Shown one piece after another: positions 8,637 to 17,420 of a stretch of 64,000 nt of DNA. The translations under genes were made by a program, and so were the position numbers. Under the pieces are notes generated by a model that was given only the letters and a program-made list of their open reading frames with translations, did not search any database and had not been told where the DNA came from. The stretch's first letter is position 1. Every line of letters starts with the position of its first letter. The stretch comes from Shimia sp. CNT1-13L.2 (GTDB lineage: Bacteria; Pseudomonadota; Alphaproteobacteria; Rhodobacterales; Rhodobacteraceae). The DNA is taken from positions 248,001-312,000 of the forward strand of contig NZ_JANDJO010000003.1 in the NCBI RefSeq assembly GCF_024331145.1, given 5' to 3'.

Positions 8637-9383
8637 TCAGTTGCCGCGTTTCTCGGCAACCAGAGCGGCCATGTTGTCATAGGGCAGGTAGCCGCGCAAA
8701 AGCTGGTCCTGCATGACAAAGGTCGGCGTGCCGGAGATCGCGAGGCGGTTTGCCAAGTCGCGGGTCTGGCGGATTTCGGCTGTGACCTGATCGCTGTTCA
8801 TATGGCTCAGAACGTCGCTTGCGGAATGGCCAAGCGAGTCTGCGATGCGGGTCAGCGCTGTAGGGGTCACGTCGCCCTTGAAGGCGATCAGCGTGTCATG
8901 GGCCTCGGCGTAGGCCTCGTTTCCGAACAGCTGCTTGATGGCAACGGCAAAGCGCGAGGACAGGAGCGAGCCTTCGCCGAGGATCGGAAATTCCTTGTAG
9001 ATCAGACGGATATTGCCGTCTTTCTCAACCAGTTTCTTGACCTCGTCATGGGCGCGACGACAGTAGCCGCAGCGGTAGTCGACGAATTCTACCAGCGTGA
9101 TATCGCCTTCGGGGTTACCGCCGACGTAAGAATAGCCGTCGTTGAAGATGGCGTCCGAATGCGCCTTGACTAGAGCGATGTCATGGCTGGCGGCGGCTTC
9201 GGCCTCGCGTTGTTCCAGAAGGCCAACCGCTTCCATGATAACCTCGGGATTGTCGAGGAGATAGGCGCGGACTTCGGCGCGGAAGGCGGCACGTTCGTCC
9301 TCGGACATCTTGTCGAGATCAAGCGCGAAGGCGGGCAGGGCGGTCAGGGCGATGGCCGCTGCGGTGGTGAGGGATTTGAGCAT
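8637..9383 (-). CDS. DsbA-family periplasmic thiol:disulfide oxidoreductase
   Basis: Periplasmic disulfide oxidoreductase or isomerase of 248 residues. A Sec signal peptide (about residues 1-20, ending LPAFA) precedes a helical region, then a thioredoxin-like domain with the redox motif C105-G-Y-C108 in VDYRCGYCRR and a cis-Pro loop SGTPTF near residue 218. The order (short N-terminal domain, then DSBA-like thioredoxin fold) is that of the ScsC/Com1-type DsbA group, so reduction or isomerisation rather than pure oxidation is possible. The ATG at 9383 lies 11 bases after the preceding M48 protease gene, so the two probably form an operon of envelope quality-control functions. Confidence 0.92.
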   Translation of the reverse strand: MLKSLTTAAAIALTALPAFALDLDKMSEDERAAFRAEVRAYLLDNPEVIMEAVGLLEQREAEAAASHDIALVKAHSDAIFNDGYSYVGGNPEGDITLVEFVDYRCGYCRRAHDEVKKLVEKDGNIRLIYKEFPILGEGSLLSSRFAVAIKQLFGNEAYAEAHDTLIAFKGDVTPTALTRIADSLGHSASDVLSHMNSDQVTAEIRQTRDLANRLAISGTPTFVMQDQLLRGYLPYDNMAALVAEKRGN

Positions 9384-9394
9384 CGTTGTCTCCG

Positions 9395-10714
9395 TTATTT
9401 CTTTTTGGCGGCGCGTTCAGCGTCGGCGAGAATGTCTTCGGCCCGGCGCCATGCGCTCGAGCCGCGTGGCAGGAGGCCGCTGGCGCGTCTTGCGTGGATC
9501 GCAGCATCCTTGAGGCGGTTATGCAGGGCGTATCGCTCTGCGGTGGAAAGTGAGGCCATGCCGTTCTTGCCGGTGCGGGCATAGGCGGCGCCAAGATCAC
9601 GCAGGATCCGTGGGTCACGGAAATCGCGGGCACGGGCTTTTTCAAGGTAGGCGAGCGCCTCTTTGGGGCGGTCGGCGGCAAGGAGCGCGCGACCCAAGCC
9701 ACCGAGGCAGAGGGCGTTTCGTGGGGCGAGGTCAACGGATTTGCGATAGGCGTTGACCGCTTCGTTGAAACGGCGGCTTTCCAGCAAGATCTGGCCCTTG
9801 AGCTCGTAAAAATATGGATCGCGGGGGCGCATTTCGATGGTCGCGTTGATGCGGGCGATGGCCTTGGTGCGATCCGAGCGGCGGTGATAGGCGATGGCCT
9901 CGCGCATGAGCCGGATGTCGCGGCTTGGGCTTTCGTCGGCGCGTTGCATTGTCCATTTCGGAGAACGGGTAAAGGCCGAGGCCTTGCCTTGGGCGCGGGC
10001 GAACCAGTATTCGGCTTCGGGTTGTTTTTTGCCCTTGCCCTTGTTGGCGTTTGCAAAGGCCTGCATGGCGCGCATCCGGTCGCGGGTCAGCGGGTGGGAG
10101 CGCATGTAGGGGTCCTGACGCGAGACATTCAGGAGTTCCTGACCGCGAAAGAGATCGTGAACTTCGACCGCGGCATGGGGATCGACGCCTGCGCGGACCA
10201 TGTATCGGACGCCCGATTGGTCGGCCGCAGCTTCTTCGGCGCGGGTGTGGGCGAGAAGGGTCCGCACTGATGCGGATTGCGTGCCAAGCGCCAGACCCGC
10301 GACGGCATCTCCGGAGGCACCGGCGGCGGCGGCGGCCAAAGCCAGCGCGAGGCCGAATCCGGCGGCAGTGCGTGCGGTGCCGATATTGGCCATACGGCGG
10401 GTGATATGGCTGTTGGTGATATGTGCGGCTTCGTGGGCGATGACGGCCTGCAACATCTCGACCCGCTCCATGCGCAAAAGGAGGCCCATGTGGATGAAAA
10501 TGTGGTTGTTGTCGATCACGAAGGCATTGAGGCTTTGGTCGTTGACCACCAACACACGTACGCTTCCGCCAAGGCCGGCGGCGGCAAGGATCGGTTCGGA
10601 AACGCGTGCCAAGGCGTATTCGATGTCTGGGTCGCGGATCAGCGAAATTGCCCGCGCGGGCAGGGCCGTTACCGTGAGGATGAGGGCAAGGAAAATTCCA
10701 AGCATCCGGTGCAT
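9395..10714 (-). CDS. BepA/YfgC-like M48 metalloprotease with C-terminal TPR
   Basis: Periplasmic zinc protease with a chaperone-like TPR tail, 439 residues. A signal peptide MHRMLGIFLALILTV...ARA is followed by the M48 domain with HEAAH (H94, H98) and the third-ligand motif EEAAAD near residue 161, then TPR repeats from about residue 280 (YFYELKGQILLESRRF and later units). This is the architecture of E. coli BepA, which degrades or helps assemble outer membrane proteins such as LptD. The start at 10714 is chosen because it begins a proper signal peptide; longer starts reach into the divergent aminotransferase gene. Neither start has a strong ribosome site. Confidence 0.88.
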   Translation of the reverse strand: MHRMLGIFLALILTVTALPARAISLIRDPDIEYALARVSEPILAAAGLGGSVRVLVVNDQSLNAFVIDNNHIFIHMGLLLRMERVEMLQAVIAHEAAHITNSHITRRMANIGTARTAAGFGLALALAAAAAGASGDAVAGLALGTQSASVRTLLAHTRAEEAAADQSGVRYMVRAGVDPHAAVEVHDLFRGQELLNVSRQDPYMRSHPLTRDRMRAMQAFANANKGKGKKQPEAEYWFARAQGKASAFTRSPKWTMQRADESPSRDIRLMREAIAYHRRSDRTKAIARINATIEMRPRDPYFYELKGQILLESRRFNEAVNAYRKSVDLAPRNALCLGGLGRALLAADRPKEALAYLEKARARDFRDPRILRDLGAAYARTGKNGMASLSTAERYALHNRLKDAAIHARRASGLLPRGSSAWRRAEDILADAERAAKKK

Positions 10715-10769
10715 TGACGGCGCGGTGATTTCGCGGTGAAAGGTCATGGCGACAATAGGAACGATAAAC

Positions 10770-11921
10770 ATGCGGAATTCAAGACGTGGGGCCGTCGATC
10801 CCTTTATTGTGATGGACGTCATGGAAGCGGCAAGACAGGCCGAGGCCGAGGGTAGACATATCATCCATATGGAGGTGGGCCAGCCCGGAACGGCGGCACC
10901 CGCAGGGGCGAGGCAGGTTCTTGCCGAGGAGATGCAGAAAGACGCGCTTGGCTATACGGTTGCGCTGGGGATACCGGAGTTGCGGGCGCGGATCGCGCAG
11001 CTTTATGGCGAGTGGTACAACGTGGACCTTGATCCCGCGCGGGTGATCGTGACGCCGGGGTCTTCGGGGGCCTTCCTTCTGGCGTTCACCGCGCTGTTTG
11101 ATGCAGGCGACAGGGTGGCCATCGGGGCGCCCGGATACCCGTCATACCGCCAGATCCTCAAGGCGCTTTCGCTGGAACCGGTGGACCTGCCGACTTCGAA
11201 TGCCAACCGCCTGCAACCGGTGCCCGATGATTTCGCGGATATGGACGTGCAGGGCCTGATGGTGGCTTCGCCCGCGAACCCGACGGGCACCATGTTGAAC
11301 AAGGGGGCGATGCAGGCCCTGGTGGATGCCTGTGCCGCCAAGGGCGCGTCATTCATCAGCGACGAAATCTACCACGGCATCGAATACGAGGCCAAGGCAG
11401 TCACGGCGCTTGAGATCACGCAGGACTGTTACGTGATCAACTCGTTCTCGAAGTATTTCAGCATGACCGGATGGCGCGTCGGCTGGATGGTCGTGCCCGA
11501 GGATCATGTGCGGCAGGTCGAGCGTCTGGCGCAGAACATGTTCATCTGCGCCCCGCACGCGAGCCAGGTTGCGGCCTTGGCGGCGATGGACTGTCACGAG
11601 GAACTTGAGGCCAACATGGCGGTCTATCGTGCCAATCGGCAGTTGATGATCGACGGGCTGCCCAGGGCGGGGTTCGATCGCTTTGCGCCGCCGGATGGCG
11701 CGTTCTATTTCTACGTGGATGTCAGCCAGTACACCAATGACAGCCGGGCCTTTGCGCGGGAGATTCTGGAAGAGGCGGGGGTGGCGGTGACGCCGGGCCT
11801 TGATTTCGATCCGGTGCGCGGCGCGGGGACGTTGCGGTTTTCCTATGCGCGGTCAACGGCGGATATTGCCGAGGGTCTGGAACGCCTTGCGCGGTTCATG
11901 AAGGCGCGTGGCCACATCTGA
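10770..11921 (+). CDS. Class I/II pyridoxal-phosphate aminotransferase
   Basis: Fold-type I aminotransferase of 383 residues, probably acting on aspartate, aromatic or other amino acids; the exact substrate is not evident. The PLP lysine is K228 in SFSKYFSMTGWRVGW, and the motifs SPANPTGT, SDEIYHGI and FSYARS (substrate carboxylate Arg) are present. I start at the ATG at 10770 (MRNSRRGAVDPF) because AATAGGA lies just upstream and the family begins here; an ATG at 10746 would add eight residues and overlap the divergent protease region. It is divergent from the BepA-like gene. Confidence 0.9.
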   Translation: MRNSRRGAVDPFIVMDVMEAARQAEAEGRHIIHMEVGQPGTAAPAGARQVLAEEMQKDALGYTVALGIPELRARIAQLYGEWYNVDLDPARVIVTPGSSGAFLLAFTALFDAGDRVAIGAPGYPSYRQILKALSLEPVDLPTSNANRLQPVPDDFADMDVQGLMVASPANPTGTMLNKGAMQALVDACAAKGASFISDEIYHGIEYEAKAVTALEITQDCYVINSFSKYFSMTGWRVGWMVVPEDHVRQVERLAQNMFICAPHASQVAALAAMDCHEELEANMAVYRANRQLMIDGLPRAGFDRFAPPDGAFYFYVDVSQYTNDSRAFAREILEEAGVAVTPGLDFDPVRGAGTLRFSYARSTADIAEGLERLARFMKARGHI

Positions 11922-12028
11922 GGATTTGGCCGAAGGGGAACATGCGGCCGGTGGTCTTTGGATCGCCGGTAGTGTGTTGTTGCGCCTTGGTGTACCCTGT
12001 CACCAAACAGCCCGCCGGAGAGAGGGAC

Positions 12029-13264
12029 ATGAGCAGGTTTATCACGATCTTGGTTGCAGCCTTCGTGGCGGTGTTTTCCCTTTCTATCAAAGGGATGGCG
12101 CAGGAGTTTACAGCTCTGGCACGGGTGCAGCAGGAAGATAGCCGTCTGTCGAATGGATGGCGGGGCTCGGTTCTGATTGAGCTGGGACTGTCGCAGGGGG
12201 TGCCCTGGCGGGTGTTCCAGCTGGATGATCCCAAACGTATGGTTCTGGATTTTCGCGAAGTGGACTGGCGCGGCTTTGATGTGGACGCCTTCGGTGCGGC
12301 GGACGGTGTCGCGGCGGTGCGTGTCGGGCAGTTCCGACCGGGCTGGAGCCGGATGGTGGTGGACCTCTCGCTGCCGTTGGTGGTGGACGAGGCGAGCCTG
12401 ACGCTGGATACCGAAACCGGTGCCGGACAGCTGCGGATTGTTCTGGAAAAACAGGATGATGCGGCGTTCTCCTTGCGTGCCGGAGCGCCGCGTGATCCGC
12501 GATGGGACCTGCCGGAGCCTGTGACGTTTGAGACGGAGACAGACGCCGAAAAGCCCGACTGGGCGCCGGTGTTGATTGTGCTTGATCCCGGCCACGGCGG
12601 CATTGATCCGGGGGCAGAGCGGTCAGGCGTGAGCGAAAAGGACTTGATGCTGACCTTTGGCCGCGAGTTGCGCGAAAGCCTGCGCCGCGCCGGGTTCGAG
12701 GTGCATATGACACGGGACGAGGATGTGTTTGTCTCGCTCGAGCGCCGCGTGTCGATTGCGCATGAAGCCAAGGCGGACTTGTTCATCTCGCTGCATGCGG
12801 ATGCGCTTCAGAAGGGCCATGCGACGGGGGCCACGGTCTATACCCTGTCGGAGGAAGCATCGGACGCGGCATCGGCGACACTGGCCGAACGGCACGACCG
12901 GGCCGATATTCTGGCGGGGATTGACCTGTCGTCGGCAGATGATCAGGTGGCCGATATCCTCTTGGACCTGGCACGGCTTGAGACGCAACCGCGGTCTGAG
13001 CATCTGGCGACGCAACTGGTGCGCTCGATCAAAGGGGCAACGGGGGCGATCAACAAGAAGCCGCATCGCAAGGCGGGGTTTTCCGTGTTGAAGGCGGCGG
13101 ATGTGCCGTCGATCCTGATCGAGGTTGGTTTCCTGAGTTCGGATGAAGACCTGAAGCGCCTGAAGGATGTGAACTGGCGTGCGGTGATGGCGGGTGCGAT
13201 CCGTGACGGTGTTCAGGCCTGGGTTGATGAGGACAAGGCGCTGCGCGATCTGGTGCGTCAGTAA
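12029..13264 (+). CDS. N-acetylmuramoyl-L-alanine amidase (AmiA/B/C type)
   Basis: Periplasmic zinc amidase that cuts the bond between MurNAc and the stem peptide, needed for daughter-cell separation. It has 411 residues. A signal peptide (residues 1-24) is followed by an AMIN-like beta domain (about 30-150) and an Amidase_3 domain with VLDPGHGGIDPGAE (zinc His about residue 189), SLHADA and the late glutamate in LIEVGFLSS. The start ATG at 12029 follows GGAGAGAGGG; an upstream ATG at 11942 would destroy the signal peptide. It lies 110 bases upstream of the PBP1A gene in the same direction. Confidence 0.94.
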   Translation: MSRFITILVAAFVAVFSLSIKGMAQEFTALARVQQEDSRLSNGWRGSVLIELGLSQGVPWRVFQLDDPKRMVLDFREVDWRGFDVDAFGAADGVAAVRVGQFRPGWSRMVVDLSLPLVVDEASLTLDTETGAGQLRIVLEKQDDAAFSLRAGAPRDPRWDLPEPVTFETETDAEKPDWAPVLIVLDPGHGGIDPGAERSGVSEKDLMLTFGRELRESLRRAGFEVHMTRDEDVFVSLERRVSIAHEAKADLFISLHADALQKGHATGATVYTLSEEASDAASATLAERHDRADILAGIDLSSADDQVADILLDLARLETQPRSEHLATQLVRSIKGATGAINKKPHRKAGFSVLKAADVPSILIEVGFLSSDEDLKRLKDVNWRAVMAGAIRDGVQAWVDEDKALRDLVRQ

Positions 13265-13313
13265 GTCTTTCGGGAAACGGCAAAATGGCGCTGACGGCTG
13301 GCGGTCATGTGTT

Positions 13314-13342
13314 TTGACCGTTCGGTTCGGTGTATATATAGA
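13314..13342 (+). promoter_or_regulatory. Predicted promoter of the PBP1A gene
   Basis: TTGACC at 13314-13319, a 17-base spacer and TATAGA at 13337-13342, about 32 bases before the GTG start. The TATATA stretch around the -10 stands out in this GC-rich region. Confidence 0.5.
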
Positions 13343-13374
13343 GACGCGAGACCAAGGCGATACGGGGGCACGGC

Positions 13375-15930
13375 GTGCTGAGATTCATCCTCTCCTTCTT
13401 CGGGACCATCTTCACATTCGTGACGATGGGGCTGGCCGTTATTGCCCTGTCGATCGGGGCGGTGTTCTGGATGTATGGCCGCGATCTGCCCAGCCACGAG
13501 GCCTTGGCGCAGTACAAGCCGCCTACAATCAGCCGGATTTACTCGGGCGAGGGGCACATCATCGACGAGTTCGCCAAGGAGCGGCGTCTGTTCGTGCCGT
13601 CGGACGAAATTCCGGACCTGGTGAAGCAGGCGTTCATCTCGGCGGAAGACAAGAACTTCTATACCCACAAGGGCTATGACGCGCGCGGTATTGCTGCGGC
13701 AGCCCTTGAGGCCGTTCGTTCGCGGGGGCAGAGCGTGCGGGGGGCTTCGACGATCACGCAGCAGGTGATGAAGAACTTCCTGTTGTCGGGGGATCGCCGG
13801 ATTGAACGGAAGATCAAGGAGATCATCCTCGCCACGCGGGTTGAGGAGACCCTGAGCAAAGAGCAGATTCTTGAGCTGTACCTGAACGAAATCTTCCTCG
13901 GTCAGAACTCCTATGGCGTGGCCGCCGCCGCGCAGACCTATTTCAACAAGTCCCTGCGTGAACTGACACCGCATGAGGCCGCGACGCTGGCGTCGATGCC
14001 CAAGGCGCCGGGCAAATTCCATCCGGTGCGCAACAAGGACCGCGTTTTGTCGCGCCGGAACTTTGTTCTGAAGGAAATGGCCGAAAACGGCTATATCACG
14101 CAGGCCGTCTATGAGGCCGAGGCGGCATTGCCGCTGAATTCGGTTCAGAACGGGGACTACGAGAGTTTCAAGTCGGCGCTGCCTCCGCGTGACTATTTCA
14201 CCGACGAAATCCGCCGTCAGCTGAGTGTTGATTTCGGGGAAGACGAGTTCTTTTCAGGTGGCATGAGCGTGCGGGCGACGGTTGATCCCGAGATGCAGGA
14301 AGTTGCGGCGCGGGCCTTGCGCCACGCGCTTGAGAAATATGACCGCGCGCAGGGGCTCTGGCGTGGGACTGGGGTCAAGTTGGACGCATCCGCGCTGGAG
14401 AGCGAGGCGGCATGGCGTGAGGCACTGGCGTCGGCAGAGGTGCCGCGTGATGTGGATCTTGATGGCAAGTGGCATCCGGCGGTTGTTCTGCTGGTTGGCA
14501 AGAACGATGCCCGGATCGGGATCGAGGGTGTTGAGGATGATGCGGACGGGCATTTCATCACGGCCAAGGATGTGACATGGGCCCGCAAGCTACGCGAGGA
14601 CGGCAGCAAGGGGCGCAAGGCCAAGGTTGCCGGTGATCTGCTTGAGGTTGGCGACGTCGTGCTGGTGCGGGCGATCACCAAGGACGACAGCGGCGACTTC
14701 GTGCGCTGGTCGTTGCGCCAGGTGCCGGAAGTGCAGGGCGGTTTTATGGCGATGGACGTGAACAACGGCCGTGTCATCGCGATGCAGGGCGGATTCTCCT
14801 ATCAGGATTCGGTGTTCAACCGTGCGACGCAGGCAAAGCGCCAGCCGGGCTCGAGCTTTAAGCCCTTCGTTTACGCTTCGGCCCTGGACAGCGGCTATTC
14901 TCCGGCGACAATCGTGATTGACGCGCCGATCGAGATCGACACGCCGCAGGGTGTCTGGCGGCCGCGCAACTCGTCGAACAAGTTCTATGGGCCAACCCCG
15001 TTGCGGACCGGCATTGAACAGTCGCGGAACCTCATGACGATCCGTCTTGCGCAGGAAGTGGGGATGGACGTTGTTTCGGACTATGCCGAGCGCTTTGGGG
15101 TTTACAACAACATGGGCCAGTTCCTGGCCAACTCGCTGGGGTCGGAAGAGACGACGCTTTACCAGATGGTTGCGGCCTATGCGATGTTTGCCAATGGCGG
15201 CGAGCGGGTGGAGCCGACGCTGGTGGACCGTATTCAGGACCGTTACGGCAAGACGATCTACCGTCACGACCAGCGTGACTGTACCGATTGTGACCGCCCG
15301 GATATCGCCAAGACCCGTGGCCCCCGTATCGTAACCAACCGCGAGCGGGTGATGGATGCGATCACCGCTTATCAGCTGACCTCGATGATGCGGGGCGTGG
15401 TGCAGCGCGGTACGGCGGCGAGTGCGATCAACCTGCCTGTGCCGGTGGCCGGCAAGACCGGAACCACCAACGAGGCCAAGGATGTCTGGTTCGTGGGCTT
15501 CACCAACACGCTGGTGGCGGGGTGCTACATCGGTCACGACCGTCCGCGCCCGCTTGGGCGGGGGACGTATGGTGGGTCGACCTGTGGCCCGGTGTTCCAG
15601 GAGTTCATGAAGGAAGCCATCGAGAAATACGGCTCGGGCAAGTTCCGCGTGCCGCCGGGCGGCCATTTTATCAAGATCGACCGGTTCACCGGTGCGCGCC
15701 TGTCGGATGAGGCGTCTGGCGAGGCGGTTGTGGCCGAGTATTTCCGCGATGGTGAAGAGCCCGTCTTTGGCGTGACCTACGACGGTGGTTTCGCGATGGG
15801 ATCGAACCTGCCGCTGTTTGATGATGTGCAGATTCACACGGGACGCGAAGTCACGACATCAACTGGTGAAAAGGCTGTCGTGGGGCCGAAAGCGGATTTC
15901 GGAACGCTGAGTTCCGGTGGCCTTTACTAG
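13375..15930 (+). CDS. mrcA: Penicillin-binding protein 1A (bifunctional peptidoglycan synthase)
   Basis: Class A PBP of 851 residues with glycosyltransferase and transpeptidase activity, anchored by one N-terminal membrane segment (residues 5-33). The GT51 domain (about 55-230) has the catalytic glutamate E91 in SAEDKNFYTHKG and the motif GASTITQQVMKNF. An OB-like insert follows. The transpeptidase domain has SxxK in PGSSFKPF (S493), SRN and KTGTTN. The start is a GTG at 13375. The protein ends with a Rhodobacterales-like tail after residue 770. The amidase upstream suggests a cell-wall cluster. Confidence 0.96.
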   Translation: MLRFILSFFGTIFTFVTMGLAVIALSIGAVFWMYGRDLPSHEALAQYKPPTISRIYSGEGHIIDEFAKERRLFVPSDEIPDLVKQAFISAEDKNFYTHKGYDARGIAAAALEAVRSRGQSVRGASTITQQVMKNFLLSGDRRIERKIKEIILATRVEETLSKEQILELYLNEIFLGQNSYGVAAAAQTYFNKSLRELTPHEAATLASMPKAPGKFHPVRNKDRVLSRRNFVLKEMAENGYITQAVYEAEAALPLNSVQNGDYESFKSALPPRDYFTDEIRRQLSVDFGEDEFFSGGMSVRATVDPEMQEVAARALRHALEKYDRAQGLWRGTGVKLDASALESEAAWREALASAEVPRDVDLDGKWHPAVVLLVGKNDARIGIEGVEDDADGHFITAKDVTWARKLREDGSKGRKAKVAGDLLEVGDVVLVRAITKDDSGDFVRWSLRQVPEVQGGFMAMDVNNGRVIAMQGGFSYQDSVFNRATQAKRQPGSSFKPFVYASALDSGYSPATIVIDAPIEIDTPQGVWRPRNSSNKFYGPTPLRTGIEQSRNLMTIRLAQEVGMDVVSDYAERFGVYNNMGQFLANSLGSEETTLYQMVAAYAMFANGGERVEPTLVDRIQDRYGKTIYRHDQRDCTDCDRPDIAKTRGPRIVTNRERVMDAITAYQLTSMMRGVVQRGTAASAINLPVPVAGKTGTTNEAKDVWFVGFTNTLVAGCYIGHDRPRPLGRGTYGGSTCGPVFQEFMKEAIEKYGSGKFRVPPGGHFIKIDRFTGARLSDEASGEAVVAEYFRDGEEPVFGVTYDGGFAMGSNLPLFDDVQIHTGREVTTSTGEKAVVGPKADFGTLSSGGLY

Positions 15931-16039
15931 GCGGCCAATCTCCCTTGATTTAAATGCTCTGACGGGCGTGCCGATGGCTTGCCCGTGAGGAAGGGGTGAG
16001 GTATCACCCTGATCTGACATTCAGAAGACGGATAGAGCC

Positions 16040-17167
16040 ATGCGCGCCGAAACCCAGAACATCGTTGCTGAAATTCGCAAGTCGGTCGAACTGCTGCGGC
16101 AGCGGATGGACTGGGAAACCGCGCAATACCGTCTTGAGGAATTCAATGCACGGGTGGAAGATCCCGACCTCTGGAACGACCCGGAAGGCGCGCAGAAACT
16201 GATGCGCGAGCGCCAGATGCTGGTGGACGCGCTGGAGACCGTGACCTCGATCGAGACCGACCTGAACGACAACATCGAGTTGATCGAACTGGGCGAGATG
16301 GAAGAGGACGACGAGGTTGTGGCCGACGCCGAAGAGGCGCTGAAGGCGCTTCAGGAAAAGGCGGCGGAGAAAGAGCTTGAGGCGCTGCTGGATGGCGAGG
16401 CCGACGGCAATGACACCTTCCTCGAGATCAACTCGGGCGCGGGTGGCACCGAAAGCTGTGACTGGGCTTCGATGCTGGCGCGTATGTATGTGCGTTGGGC
16501 CGAAAAGAAGGGCTACAAGGTCGAGCTTCAATCGGAAACTGCGGGCGAAGAAGCGGGCATCAAATCGGCGGCTTACAAGATTTCCGGCCACAACGCCTAT
16601 GGCTGGCTCAAGTCGGAAAGCGGCGTGCACCGTCTGGTGCGGATTTCGCCCTATGACTCGGCGGCCAAGCGGCACACCTCGTTCTCGTCGGTCTGGGTTT
16701 ATCCGGTGGTGGATGACAATATCGAGATCACCGTCAATCCTGCCGATATCCGTATCGATACCTATCGCTCTTCGGGCGCGGGCGGTCAGCACGTGAACAC
16801 CACCGACTCGGCGGTGCGTATTACCCACATTCCGACGGGCATTGTCACAACCTCGTCTGAGAAGTCGCAGCACCAGAACCGCGACATTGCCATGAAGGCG
16901 CTGAAATCGCGGTTGTATCAGATGGAGCTGGACCGCCGGAATGCCGACATCAACGCGGCGCACGAGGCCAAGGGCGACGCGGGATGGGGCAACCAGATCC
17001 GCTCGTATGTCTTGCAGCCCTACCAGATGGTGAAGGACCTGCGGACCAACCACGAGACCTCGGACACCAAAGGCGTTCTGGATGGTGATTTGGACGGGTT
17101 CATGGCGGCAACGCTGGCGATGGATGTGGCGGGCAAAAGCCGCGCGGACGCGCAAAGCGAAGATTGA
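16040..17167 (+). CDS. prfB: Peptide chain release factor 2
   Basis: Class I release factor recognising UGA and UAA, 375 residues. The peptidyl-tRNA hydrolysis motif GGQ is at residues 248-250 ([11 protein letters not shown]). The stop-codon-recognition tripeptide region reads [15 protein letters not shown], with S203-P204-Y205 where E. coli has SPF; SPY is, to my knowledge, common in alphaproteobacterial RF2. The frame is uninterrupted from the ATG, so there is no autoregulatory +1 frameshift site of the E. coli kind. Confidence 0.97.
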   Translation: MRAETQNIVAEIRKSVELLRQRMDWETAQYRLEEFNARVEDPDLWNDPEGAQKLMRERQMLVDALETVTSIETDLNDNIELIELGEMEEDDEVVADAEEALKALQEKAAEKELEALLDGEADGNDTFLEINSGAGGTESCDWASMLARMYVRWAEKKGYKVELQSETAGEEAGIKSAAYKISGHNAYGWLKSESGVHRLVRISPYDSAAKRHTSFSSVWVYPVVDDNIEITVNPADIRIDTYRSSGAGGQHVNTTDSAVRITHIPTGIVTTSSEKSQHQNRDIAMKALKSRLYQMELDRRNADINAAHEAKGDAGWGNQIRSYVLQPYQMVKDLRTNHETSDTKGVLDGDLDGFMAATLAMDVAGKSRADAQSED

Positions 17168-17279
17168 CAAGACGCAAAACACCCTTGGGTTGAATTTAGC
17201 CGTTTGACATAAGCACTGTGATTCGCTGAGTTTTTTGTCCCCGGTTAGACCTGACCGCCTTCGTCATTTCACGTTACGT

Positions 17280-17311
17280 AAGAAAAGGTATGGATTTCCG
17301 CACCTTTTCTT
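17280..17311 (+). terminator. Hairpin downstream of prfB
   Basis: Stem AAGAAAAGGT/ACCTTTTCTT with a 12-base loop, 113 bases past the prfB stop. The T-tail is minimal, so it may be a weak terminator or a feature of the RTX gene leader. Confidence 0.4.
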
Positions 17312-17420
17312 GGTGTGCCTTAACCTTTGGTCAAATTTCTCAACAATTCCATTGTTGGAATGATTTCTAACGCACTACTCTTTGACCTAGCCGAGGAAAC
17401 GCATTTTTTCAGGGGGAAAT

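Noticed and set aside
14590-15837. Minus-strand 415-codon frame inside the PBP1A gene
   Set aside because: Antisense shadow; SxxK, SxN and KTG motifs establish the plus frame.
16040-16140. Programmed +1 frameshift site in prfB
   Set aside because: The frame is open from the ATG through GGQ to the stop with no in-frame UGA, so there is no such site.
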